Shown piece after piece: positions 26,430 through 37,109 of a stretch of DNA of 64,000 bases. The notes beneath the pieces were generated by a model. It had not been told where the DNA came from. It did no database searches and worked only from the letters and a program-made list of their open reading frames with translations. This stretch comes from Pithys albifrons albifrons (taxonomy: Eukaryota; Chordata; Aves; Passeriformes; Thamnophilidae), in contig NC_092465.1 of NCBI RefSeq assembly GCF_047495875.1, positions 6,596,160-6,660,159 on the forward strand. Direction: 5' to 3'. How positions within the stretch are numbered: the stretch's first letter is position 1; every line of letters starts with the position of its first letter. The position numbers and the translations under genes are program-made.

Positions 26430-27154
26430 TGTTCTAGTTCAGCAAGCCAGGACCAGTTTATCACTGTGCGGGTGTGACCAAAGCTGTGTATCCTAAACCT
26501 CTGTGTCATTTCTCATGAATTGTTAACAATGGACCATTTGCAGCAGCTGCCCAGGGCACACCCAACATCTCAGGCTGAGAGCTGGGCATGAAAGAAGCCT
26601 GTGAGATAAGAGCTGTGATAACTCCCCTTCAGGAAGTCATCAGCACTTCACTCCCAGCCTGAGGTGTCATATCTGCTGATGGGCCATCAACGAGCCCAAA
26701 ATACCCCCTGACTCACAGAGTCAGATGACCCATTGTGGAACTCCCTGCCCTAGGCGAGGTACTGGACATTCCCATCTGGACCTGAGGGTATATAATCTTG
26801 GGGGTTTGGGGACTTCTGGAAGGACTCATCAGATCCAGAGGAGAAGCAGAACCTCAACAGGAGGAGACCACCACTCTCGACCAGGCTGTGACATCATCTG
26901 CACCAGCAGGTTTTTTTACCTCCTTTTACTTTGGACTCGAAGGAACCACGTGGGTCTCAGCACAGGGGCCAACAAACCCCACTGTGTTTGTGCCCCAGGG
27001 TGCTGGGTTATACTTCTGGGGTTTGTGGGTTAAACCCAATTTCTCTTTGTGTCATTGTATTTATTGTAATATTGTTATTAAATTGTAACTCTGACTCATA
27101 TTCTCTTTAGTGTGGGCTTCATTTCTCCTGCTGGTTTACCTTTAAACCAGCACA
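26430..27154 (+). mobile_element. Solo LTR, ERVL-type
   Basis: The LTR runs about 725 bases. It begins TGTTCTAGTT and ends AAACCAGCACA; the reverse complement of the end begins TGTGCTGGTT, so the termini are inverted repeats agreeing at 8 of 10 bases. Inside are a TATATAA box at about 26791 and a TTTATTGTAATATTG string near the expected poly(A) region. The 3' terminus also folds on itself (GCTGGTTT/AAACCAGC). Flanking 5-mers CCAGG (26425-26429) and GCAGG (27155-27159) agree at 4 of 5, fitting a diverged ERVL-size target-site duplication. No gag, pol or env sequence lies next to it, so internal recombination has probably left one LTR. It is a defective relic. Family assignment is from remembered songbird LTR features. 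Confidence 0.65.
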
Positions 27155-29547
27155 GCAGGTCAGCATCCTGAGACGTTTTCCTGACTTCCCACTCTTTCCA
27201 AACAAGCACTGTGATCCTATGTTTTCCTTTCCAAACTGCATCCACTGACTGTCAGCCCCTGCTCTCACACCCTGAACAAGGAGCGCAGTGTTTCTGGAGA
27301 GTCAGAAGTTATGGGTTGTTGTCGTGGCCAGCTGTCACCAGCTGGATGACTCCATGCAGTGCCTTTGGAAACTCAGCCTGAACAGCATCCCATGTTAGTT
27401 TGGTGCTCCTGATGCCTGACACACTGCACAAACCAGCAAAGGGTCACAGAGCACAGCGTGGCTTAGGAGGTTCTGGATCACATGGGGGCAAAACAACCAT
27501 TTTTGTCTCCCAAGTATGAGCCATAAAGCAATAGCAAATACAGAAAGTGTTCATTATGAAATGGCCTAATTAGGTTTGCCATCTACTAGCTTGCAGTGTT
27601 ATGAATCACTTCATCAATAGGCATTGTATCTTGATACGAAGTTCCCACTTTGTGCAGTAATTACAGTCTCAAACCCCTGTACAGTCTGTTCACCTCAAGA
27701 AAGGTGAATTACATTGTTATCTTTGCTGAACTGGAATCTCTAAGCTTTGCCACAGAGAGAACACATATCCTTTGCTGAGACAGTGGCCTCAACCTGGACC
27801 CTCAAAGACCCACAGGCAACAAACTGCCTGCAGCCAGATTAATGATTTTTCTTGATGGTATTTCATCTTATTGTGTTTTTTTGTAATAAACCGTGCCTTA
27901 ACTTCCTAATCATTTGAAATAGTCAAATTAATAATCTGCAAATACAGAAATTGCTCCCAGCCATTCACTCTTCACTGAAAGGTCTACTAGTCATTCTGCT
28001 CTTATCACTGAGTGACTGAAAGGGAATAATTTTTTTAGTTAAGTTATACTTAAATGTGAAACTCTTAATATTTCTTGATAACTGTTCTGCAAGCTCCTGA
28101 AATGAGCATGCAAGTCACTTCTTTGTGAAGACATTTGCATTGCTCTTCAGAACACTTCTGCCTTCAGGGGCACAGATTCACCTGGTTAATTGCTCACAAA
28201 TAAAGGGGGAAAATGGATCTCTGCAAAGTATCCAGCAGATTTTCTTCTCGATAACATGTTAGTGAATACCTCCCATTTGTAGCTTTACAGTTGTGCCCCG
28301 TATTCTCAGGGGATTCTGATTAAATGCTGATTAATTTCTGCATCACAGAGAAGGAGCTTTAACATTTCAAGTGGGTGTCAAGTTGCATTAGGACTTGTGT
28401 ACTCATTCTGCCTGAACTATTATTCATGCACAAAGAGTGCAAAAGCTGTTTGAAAAAGTCTGGTGTTGCAGCCCTTGTTGTAGAACTTCATAGTGTGTGT
28501 ATTTTGTTGTCCCCATGGTGGGAGTTGCGTAAGAACAAACCAAGCAGTGTCACGCCAAGGGAGGTTTCTCTGTTTGTCAAAGCCTGACCCACAAATCCAG
28601 TCAGTTTGTCACAAATAGCTTGTCTGCTTCAAGACTCACTCTAAACATATTCTTCTCCTGGGCAAAGTCCTGTTCTACGCCTGGAAATCAGTTTTGCTCT
28701 ACAAAGTGTTTTCACCAGTCCAGGAACACAAACAACATGTGTGTATGTAGATTTCTCACTATTTTTTTAATTGTGCAATTACTAAACCTTTTGGGCTTGG
28801 TGTTCTATTTTGCTGTTTATCCCAGGTTTTTGTTTGCTTCTGTCTTGTGCAAACTATAGACATATTCCATGGGAAGTTGGAGAGAGCACTTCAGGATCTG
28901 GCTCCTGATGAGTTACCCGATTGCTGTAGCTCCTCTTGAAAAGGGAAGGAGGTAACAGCCTTTCTTCCCAAATGTCCAGTGCTGCCATCCCACGTTTTAG
29001 GCTGTGTGAGCCATAACCAAACAATCAAGAGGACAGACACATAATGATATGAAATCTTTACTCACCTGAACACAAGAAAATTAACCATTTAAACAGTCTC
29101 TCTGCCAATTTCAGGATAAGGTTGGAATGGAAGCACTTTTTCTCCTCAGTTTGCTGATGGTTGGTAAGAACCAGCTTGAAAAGAACAGCAACAGTATAAA
29201 TACAGCAAACTACTTTGCAAACCAAACTACTCTTTTCTTAAATGTGGTGTAAAAACTGTGATTGCCAACTCACTTTCTGAGCCTGGAATTGTTGCACCCC
29301 TATGGCAAAAACGTAACTGCCTCTATAGCACTTGAATTCTGTGCTGCAGTTTGCTTCTCTAGGACAGTTTAATAAGTTGATTGTGCCGTGAAATACTTAA
29401 GACTTTTAACACAACAATCTCTCTGCAACACAAAAATACGTAACTAAATGATTTTGAGGTTGAAATATTTCTACATGCCAGAAAAATCTGACTAACCTGT
29501 ATCCTTCATACTATTTACACAAATTGACCCATACACACTTCTTTTCT
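27155..29547. other. Gene-free stretch
   Basis: No gene or repeat recognised. On the minus strand this is downstream of the candidate terminal exon at 29.6 kb, so it would be 3' flank of that gene. Confidence 0.4.
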
Positions 29548-29553
29548 TTTATT
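29548..29553 (-). terminator. Candidate poly(A) signal AATAAA
   Basis: A minus-strand AATAAA (inside CAATAAAAG) lies 62 bases after the stop codon of the candidate terminal exon. It is followed within about 20 bases by the GU-rich string AAGTGTGTATGGG. Spacing and order are those of a normal cleavage site. Confidence 0.4.
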
Positions 29554-29614
29554 GAATATGCTGAAAAGGCTGTGTATGAATTTTTCAAATCAATATTAAC
29601 CTTATTTTCTTAAG

Positions 29615-29844
29615 CTATAAAATATATTCTACTTCTGTTTCAGAATTTCTGCCAGACAAGCTGATGTTCTGCTGGATGCTCTTAAAGCTTTTCAATGCAG
29701 TAAATACTGTTGATATAATTTCACTGACATATGGATCAAAATCATATAGATAGTTCATAGCCAATTGTTTGAAATACGTTTGTGTAAGAGCATCAAAGAG
29801 GAGTGAGAAGTAAAACAAAAGCTGATAAAACTTGCTGCCAGCAT
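29615..29844 (-). CDS. Candidate terminal coding exon of an unidentified gene (partial)
   Basis: On the minus strand a strong 3' splice site (CCTCTTTTTTTCACTGATCTAG) opens into 230 bases. They hold two bases of a split codon, then 75 open codons and a TAG stop at 29617-29615. The predicted tail begins AGSKFYQLLFYFSLLFDALT, continues through YLYDFDPYVSEII and ends SGRNSETEVEYIL. Its composition is protein-like, with mixed aromatic, acidic and hydrophobic residues, and it looks largely helical. A poly(A) signal and GU-rich element follow. I do not recognise the family. The preceding exon must end with one spare base. The 120-base candidate at 32172-32053 ends in phase 0, so if both belong to one gene another exon must lie between them. 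It could also be a chance frame; on the plus strand the same stretch has a short alternative frame after a TTCTACTTCTGTTTCAG acceptor. Confidence 0.33.
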
Positions 29845-30527
29845 CTAGATCAGTGAAAAAAAGAGGTGATTGAAAACATCCCAGTTTTATGGCAGAGAAA
29901 GGATTCCTATCTTATACAAGGTCAAGTAAGTAGAAGAAAAATTATCATCCCTTATTTGAATAATATAAATATTGATTAGGTTTAACAGAGTGGCCTGGAA
30001 ATGCAATAATTTCTAAAATTATGTGATTATCTATTAAATATTCACTCAAGGATCAGAATACAAAGGTGACCAGGAGACAGTGTAGCACACAAACTGGAAC
30101 AAACAAAGCATTACAAGCAGCCTGTTTGCAGTGCAATCGATCAAAGCCAGCTGCACTTAGGGTGGGGTGTGTGGATGGGAGCTGACAGGGCCCAAACACG
30201 GACATGAGGTGGCCATTTCCCAGCGCACAGCCCTCCCTGCTACTGCTGGGCCTCCTGGGAGGGGAGGTGGCTCGTTCTCTGCCTCACTGCAACCCTCCAC
30301 AACGCCAGGAAGTGTGTTCTGAGTCACCAGCCACGTTCTGGCTGTGCACATCGCTGCTGTCACCCTGAGTTATCTCTGCCCTCTGAGCCACCACAGCAGG
30401 TACCCACCCCAGTGTGACACTGGTCACCCAGGGCTGACAGACACGGCTCATGGCCAGCAAAAATGAGAATCAAACCAAAGCTTTGCTTTTTCCTTTTCTG
30501 AGGAAGTGAAAACAAGCATAACTCATT
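29845..30527. other. Gene-free stretch
   Basis: Intronic if the candidate exons at 29.6 and 32.1 kb form one gene. Nothing else recognised. Confidence 0.4.
30518..30527 (+). repeat. Target-site duplication, left copy
   Basis: ATAACTCATT here is repeated exactly at 30902-30911 on the other side of SINE copy 2. A 10-base perfect duplication at both ends shows that the element was inserted by retroposition. Confidence 0.88.
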
Positions 30528-30901
30528 GTATGTATATTGTATTGTATGGCCAGACTTCGTGAATGCAGATTTGGGCAGGGCTGTCCCCGCGTGGGTCTGC
30601 CCTTCCAGCCTGAGCAGTGGATGTTTTAGGTGAGGAACAGCATGCACAGAACTGGCCCCACCGTTTAACTCCCAAGGTCCATCTGCCATGGCCGAGAGAG
30701 CTTGGACAGTGACAGTGAAATCCAGGGGACTGTCACAGCACCCGGTACTGACTGGGGCTGACTCTGCTGAGCACCCGAGATGTGATGGGATGGGATGGCA
30801 GGGAGGCATTTACTGCCAGGGGACGGTCCCACTGAGAGTTGAACTCAGGACCTTGGGATTCGGAGTCCAGAGTGCTCTCCATTACACCACAGGACCACCC
30901 A
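30528..30901 (-). mobile_element. Composite tRNA-Gln/5S-rRNA SINE, copy 2
   Basis: It has the same minus-strand order as copy 1. The tRNA-Gln-like head is at 30896-30825 (72 bases; box B GAGTTCAACTCTC; a CCG triplet in place of the Gln anticodon). The 5S-like segment is at 30792-30735 (ACATCTCGGGTGCTCAGCAG and GTACCGGGTGCTGT). Then comes the same unknown body with GCCATGGCAGATGGACC and GGTGGGGCCAGTTCTG. The 5S part again lacks the stretch between AGTAC and the CGGGTGCTGT end, so this deletion is a family trait and not local damage. The 3' end carries a short ATACA-rich tail. Perfect 10-base target-site duplications flank it (30518-30527 and 30902-30911). It lies 4.3 kb from copy 1 in the same orientation. 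Confidence 0.87.
30825..30896 (-). ncRNA. tRNA-Gln-like head of SINE copy 2 (not a functional tRNA)
   Basis: A 72-base segment starting GGTCCTGTGGTGTAATGG, with GGACTCCGAATCC as the anticodon arm and an intact box B. The anticodon triplet would be CCG, not the CTG or TTG of tRNA-Gln. It is the promoter part of the SINE. Confidence 0.78.
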
Positions 30902-30911
30902 ATAACTCATT
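30902..30911 (+). repeat. Target-site duplication, right copy
   Basis: Exact repeat of ATAACTCATT at 30518-30527, marking the end of SINE copy 2. Confidence 0.88.
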
Positions 30912-32052
30912 ACCAACCCCAGCTAAACCAGTCACTATATTTTTAAGTCTCCCAAAGTGCATGGGGTGTCCCTGGGTGGGTCAGGGAAACACTGGAGACA
31001 TCCTCCTATGGGGATGGAAAGTATAAGAAGAAATAACTGTTATTCACAAATGCATCAATTGCAGTTCAGACACAGAGTGGGAATGAAATCTCCAGCTCAG
31101 CTGGCAGGGTGTAACTGAGTAATGCCATTCCCTGAGGCCGAGGGATGAGCGTGGCAGGTGGTTGTACTGCTGTCCTACAGGAGTTGCGAGATCCTCGTCA
31201 GAATGGATGTACAACACACCAACTTCAGTGGGTGGTAAGTAAGGCCATGAAACATCTTTCCCTGATTTCCAGCAACCTTCCTAGCTCAGCCACACCAGCT
31301 TGTCTGTTTTGACTTGCAGAGAGAATCTCATTTCTGCCCTCGTATTGTTGTTGGTGTCTCAGAATTCTCACACAATGCAGGTAAAGCTCTTCTACGTCCA
31401 AAATGCTTCTCTGATCTAAAGAGCGTTCTAAAAATCATCCACGATTCTGATACATATTGAAGAGTGACAATGTCTGTAGCTGCTGTCAATGGAGGAGGAG
31501 ATTCTCCTTTCCAATGGGAACCCGGAATGCAGGAGTTGCAAAATTAAGCAGCAGTTTCAGATTGGCTGTCATGGCAAGGGATGGAGGGAACACCTTTTTT
31601 ACACCTGGTTTCCCCACACCACGGTTTAAATGTGGTGTCCACAGCGGCCTCTAAATATATGAAAGACCAGCAATGCGGAAATGGTGTTCTGACCTTTCTA
31701 ATAACGAGTGTGAATTTGGAAGCCCTCTCTACTCCTCATTCTTTAAACTGCTGTGCTGTTGCTGAAGTGGAAAGGGAGGGAAAAGGATTTTCGCTGTAGA
31801 CCTACTACACCTCTCACATACAGATTACACCTGGTAGGAACAGACAGACCATTTTTTCCAAGCTTTACAAAACGTGTCCTAAGGCAGTAGTTTCAAACCC
31901 ACTTACTCAGAATTTCAAGTCTCATGAAAGTGTTTCATTTTTTCCACAAATGTTTGATTCTTACCCAAACAAGGCAAGAAAATGGGAGGAGTTTTGCAGT
32001 CTTCATCTCTTTCTCACTCACTTAACAAGGAATTTGGTAAGGATGATCTTAC
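30912..32052. other. Stretch without a supported gene; two short plus-strand splice-bounded segments
   Basis: Two short segments lie between good plus-strand splice signals: 31181-31234 (after TGTCCTACAG, before GTAAGT) and 31320-31380 (after TTTTGACTTGCAG, before GTAAAG). All three frames are open in each, so coding sense cannot be judged. They could be exons of a non-coding transcript or chance. Confidence 0.25.
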
Positions 32053-32172
32053 CTTAAACTGAATCAAGCAGTTAGCAAGGTTATTTATCTTGTGCTTCTG
32101 CTGAAGAAGGAACATGAGAGACTTGAGAATATTGAAAGAGCAGTAGATTATGCAAACCATCAGTTTTGTAGA
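32053..32172 (-). CDS. Candidate internal coding exon, unidentified
   Basis: On the minus strand, 120 bases lie between an acceptor ending GACTGCAG and a strong donor AAG|GTAAGATC. Only one frame is open throughout (40 codons); it reads STKLMVCIIYCSFNILKSLM and ends in NNLANCLIQFK. The length is a multiple of three, so the exon would be phase-neutral. The acceptor's pyrimidine tract is interrupted and weaker than the donor. The plus strand also has an open frame here (KKEHERLENIERAVDYANHQ), which is equally protein-like. That makes the strand uncertain and lowers confidence. Family unknown. Confidence 0.2.
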
Positions 32173-35100
32173 CTGCAGTCGCTTTTCACACAGAGAACAA
32201 GGATTAAAAACAATCTCATTTAATTATGTCATCTCCCACCGTTGCTGTCACCTTCTATAAACAACTGAGTAAAGAAAGATGAACTAGGAAAAGTAAACTA
32301 AAGCTTAATTAAGAAGGTATTTTCCTTTCTTTCCTACTCAGGCCCCCGCATGTATCATATCCCTGGGAAACAGCAGAAGTGCCGTTTCCTTACTCTGCTA
32401 ATTAGTGACACCATATTCCGGGAATGGAGCGTTGGAGGGATATTCTCAACCATTTGTTTTAAAACAGAATGACAGTCATGGCTCTAACTTAGAAGTAACG
32501 AGCATTGGTGTAAACACAGCCTATTTGCTCAAAGCTGCTTTAATCAAATTGACATTTCACACCTTTTCCAAACTAGAACTGTTCCAAAAGGGGTCAACAC
32601 TGAAAGCCTTGGTTGTAACACCAAAAATGTTGTAGTAGGTGGAGCTGAGACAGGAACATTTTTCAGGCTACCACTGAAAGCCCATGGCACCCTAAAAGAC
32701 TTAAGCTCTAATTATTATATCTGAAAATAGCTGGAAGGGCGGAGTGAGTGATCAGCAGGCAGAAAAAAACCAACCAGCCAGAATATCTGTAAACTACCAA
32801 AGCACTAACGGAAATGTAGCCAACATAACTATGGCATGTACAGATCAAGAATTACCTGCATTGAATATTTAAAGATGCCGATCACCAGCTGAATAAATAA
32901 GTGTAATTTCCTGCATGTTTATGCATGGATAAATAACCTATTTAAGGTTGCATTATAGAAGATAATAACCAGGAGAATGAATAATATAATATACAAGGAA
33001 CTGGCATACAAAGGGGATGCAGAGCTTTCCTCCTTTGGATTCAGGCTCTTTAAAGCTCATTGTGTATCATTTAATCAGCACAGTGTCTCGTGTTTATCCC
33101 TCATTCTTCTTTCACAGGGAAACCTCCAGGACAAATGTGCTGTGAGGAAGTGTCGTGGCTTTGCAAGGCTGAGTCAGACTCGGAGCAGACAGAGGTGCCG
33201 TAGGTGAGAAACTGCGTGCAGGAATTCCATGAGCGGGGTGACTCACAGATCTGGAGTACCCCCAGCTCCACAGGGACAAATGTGCCCGAGATTCTGGTTA
33301 CATCCAATGCTTTTCAGCATTAAATAAAAGGCACTTAAACATTTCAAGTGGATGTTGAGTTGCTTTCAGCTGATGCCCCTGGTGCCTCTGGCATCATGCT
33401 GTGCCCACACCTCAGGGGGTCTGCTGCCATCACCTGCCTGTTCCTTCCTGCAATGTCACAGGTAATTCCCTCTGCCCTAAGGACAACTAGTCATTACTAC
33501 CTGTTAGTTACAGCAGCACACATAAGCATTGGCACATGATTGTACAAAGATGTCTGAACAGCATTTTAATACTCTTGCCACTTAAACCTTCACAACAGCA
33601 GCCAACGTCTCCATCTTTAACAGGAAGGACAAACTCAGTGTGTCTCAGAAATCACTAATAACCTTGCTGGACATCCTAAACAGAGAAAGTCTGTAAATAC
33701 TCTGGATATCAGAGCTGAGTATCACCCTTCTCCTAATAAAGCTATTTAGGGAGAGCATTTCCATCTCAGAAAAGTGCCCAATATCTTGCAACATATAATT
33801 TGCATAACCAAGAGATGGCAGCACTCCATCAACCGTTTGCCTGAGCAGTTATTTGGAAATGATTGTGCACTGCAAGCATGACAGCTCCGGGTCTGAACAG
33901 AGCAGGGGTCTGAAAACAATGGAATAACGAAGGAGCAGGACAGTGGTTATTACTCTCTTGCCTCACAAAGGTCACCAAAGATGAAATTCATTCACCAGTG
34001 ACTTGAATTACTTTTTACTCAACTTTTCCTAAGAATAGGACATAGCAAGTATTTGTTTTAATTTGGTTGTCTCATAGATCTATATTCACAAAGCACATTT
34101 CATAAGATAAAAAAATGACCTTTCACAGAAACTTAAAAAGCACATATATATATATCAAATATACACTTTCATTTAAAGCACATTCTCAGCAGCTGGAAAA
34201 GTTCCTTGGTAATAATCTCAGGGATCAAGGCACATATAACAATTTATTAATACTACATATATATGTATGTTGTGTGGGAAATGAGTAGCACAGCCCTGTG
34301 GACACCATGGGGTGATGAGGAAATGTGGTAAAGGGCTGATAGCAGTGAACTGAACTGAAGAGGAAATTGTTGAACGGAGCTGTTGCTGTTGGATGGGTTT
34401 TGAGAACAGCATCGTTTGAATTAATGAGATTCACGGCTGACTAATGTTAATGCTGCTTTCCACCTCTGTTCCTCCCTGCTGCAACTATTTTTTAAGCAAA
34501 AAGGCAAGGTTCAAACAACATTGATAGTATTTCAGAAAAACACATCACAAAGAAGTTGCATAATATCACTAAGGAGCTTAACACTTTTTTTGCATTGAAA
34601 TACCATTCTCGCTTTAAAATATCTGGGTTGATTTTCTCCTGTTGCAACCCATATTATTTTAGTCTCTCCAACTTCATTGATGTTACACTTAATTTAATCC
34701 AATACACAAGAATAACCAGTTTGTTTTCATAGAAAATACCAAACATTAGTTTTTGTGGCTTTTGTTTTCTTTTTTGTTTGTTTGTTTGGTTTGGTTTGTT
34801 TTCAATGTGACCTTGTTCTTCCACAATACCTCTACAGAAAATGTCCACCACTATTGGATTCATCCCTGATATTTCTAATTATAGAAAATATTCTCTTTCT
34901 CAGAAGACCAGCAGGTGGATTCAGTTGTGTTTCATAGCCAAGCAGGAGTGGGAGGGTGACAGCAGCAGGAGTATCACTCCAAAAACAATTCAGTGTTTCA
35001 TCAAAAGTGCCACGTGTAGGCAGTAACTAGAAAGTGGAGTAGCAAGTATGTTTTTATTTTATCTTTTATTCTGACACAGTGTGTACAAAGCCATGATGAG

Positions 35101-36654
35101 AACAAGTCTGTCACTGATCATCTCTTCTTCTTTTTGAACAAGATCCCTCAAACACAGACTGGAAGGTAAGTTTTCCTGAGTATTTTTATTTATGGGCCTG
35201 GAGTCCCCCTTCATCATTAGTTCAATGTATTTTCAGAGGGTGAAAAACTAAATCACTTAAGAACTTACATCACAAAGAATTTATGACAGTGTATTTCTTG
35301 GGTTGTGATTAACTCACCAGAAATCCTGTCTTATACAAATATGCTTTAAATTAAATATTAATTAAATATAATTCCTGGGAGTAAAAGTATTTTTCTTTTT
35401 TTTTTCCTCTCTGAGCTGATCCATTCTTCTGGAGCTCCTCTTCCCCCCACCCTATGACATGGTTGTATCAGAATCAATAATTTGTTTACAGATACCAGGA
35501 AAATGCTTTTACTCAGCATTTAGCAGATTTATACTGCTTTCAGTTGTATTTTGTATTCCTTTTAAGTAGTTCTGGGGTTTTTTTTTCTCTAGACAGAAAA
35601 CTTTAGATATCTGCTTTGAAGATAAGTCCCATATCAAGCGGAAAGCACAAAAGATAACTGAAGTTCAAAACTTGTTAAGTTCTGACTTAGGGAAGATAGC
35701 AGAGCTCATTTCTTCCGTTTGTTCCCAGCACAGGAGCCTCGGGTTATTCTGAGACACTGTTATTTGGCTCATTTTCTTTCTCTAGTTCCCTCCTTCTCAG
35801 CCTGGGAGTCCTTTACCTGTTCTGCTGGTCAGCCAATAAGTAGCAGGTGGTGATTTTATTTGTTTTAATTTCTGTGACAAAGTGAGTTTTAAGTTACTCA
35901 CTCCTAATAAATCTATTTGTAACATGTTCCTATATGTTCTAAATGCTCTTTTACCTGCATGACTTAAGGATTGCTGTCCTGAGTTTTTATAAAGACGACC
36001 TATAAAAACACACCACAGTGACATGTAACCCTTACAAATGAGTGGATGACACCTTGGAAGTTGCATTCCTACGATTTATTCAGAAGAGCAAATCTCTCAG
36101 TTCAGAAATGCTGAAGGGCAATGGGCAGGACCACCAGAGTTTAGATACAAAATCTCCAGCACTTGTTGCAAATTTTGGGTTGAACCCTCCAAGGTGTTTG
36201 TGTCACAAGGTCGTTATTTGTCATCACCTGAGCCATTTAAATGCATATCATGCTTTGGTATCTCTGCAATTGCTTCTGCTTTATAACAGTTTAAAGACCA
36301 CCATTAGTTTCAGGGCACTATTTGATGAAATTTCAGAGCAGTTTACACTCAATCAGTAGGAATACACACGTGCTTACTGCCGAGCACATTTGCCAGCTGA
36401 GGAAACCAGTGAAAGTTCTCGTGAAGAACCTATGAAAGATGTTGAGGTTGTGCTTTGTATAGAAAAACACATTTGCATGATTTTTATCCATTCTAAGGTA
36501 AGAGTTTGCTGAAAAAGATTTAAGTATAAATTCCAAATTTTGAAGTAAATCACCAAAAAGCAAAAGTAGAAAGTATGTCCCTAATAAAATTTGGTATCTT
36601 AAGTGAATGCAAGATGATAAATAGCATGATGTTGGAATTCTAAGACCAACGGTT
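32173..36654. other. Stretch without a firmly supported gene
   Basis: Contains plus-strand splice-bounded segments at 33118-33203 (after ATTCTTCTTTCACAG, before GTGAGA) and 35080-35165 (after TTTATTCTGACACAG, before GTAAGT), each 86 bases. Their open frames do not join in a consistent phase. An AT microsatellite-like string is at about 34142-34156 and a TTTG-rich tract at about 34763-34802. Nothing else recognised. Confidence 0.3.
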
Positions 36655-36659
36655 TTGGT

Positions 36660-37010
36660 GACAGAATTCTGGGGGGCCGAACTCGGCTGTGGCAGCCTGA
36701 CCCACAGGTGGGGGTTGGTCTCTTCTCCCAGGCACTCAGCAATAGGACAAGGGGGCACGATGGGCTCAAGCTCTGCCCAGGGGAAATTGAAGTTGGAGAT
36801 CAGAAAAAAATTCTTTGCAGAGAGAGTGATCAGGCATTGGAATGGGCTGCCCAGAGAGTGGGTGGATTCCCCATCCCTGGAGGTTTTTAAACTGAGCTTG
36901 GCCGTGGTACTGGGTGCCATGATCTGGTAAAGGGACTGGAGTTGGACCAAGGGTTGGACTTGATGATCTCGGAGGTCTTTTCCAACCCAATCGATACTAT
37001 GATTCTATGA
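36660..37010 (+). mobile_element. CR1 LINE 3' end, about 350 bases
   Basis: The longest young CR1 piece in the window. It includes the end of ORF2 (GTGGGGGTTGGTCTCTTCTC, GCAATAGGACAAGGGGGCA), the AGATCAG and TTCTTTGCAGAGAGAGTG region, GGAATGGGCTGCCCAGAG, and the tail ACTATGATTCTATGA. The 5' side is truncated, as usual for CR1. It closely matches the copies at 1-249 and 46.1 kb. The 205-codon frame on the opposite strand (36333-36950) is an antisense shadow of this element. Confidence 0.94.
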
Positions 37011-37109
37011 AAACTAAGCTGAGAGAAATTCAGGCAAGCTCAAATAATTTTTTTGTCAAATTATCTTGAAAAGTTTGCTTTCGTCCTTCTTTTATAGTAA
37101 GAAAAACTC

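Noticed and set aside
36333..36950. 205-codon minus-strand frame
   Set aside because: Half of it is antisense to the CR1 element at 36660-37010.
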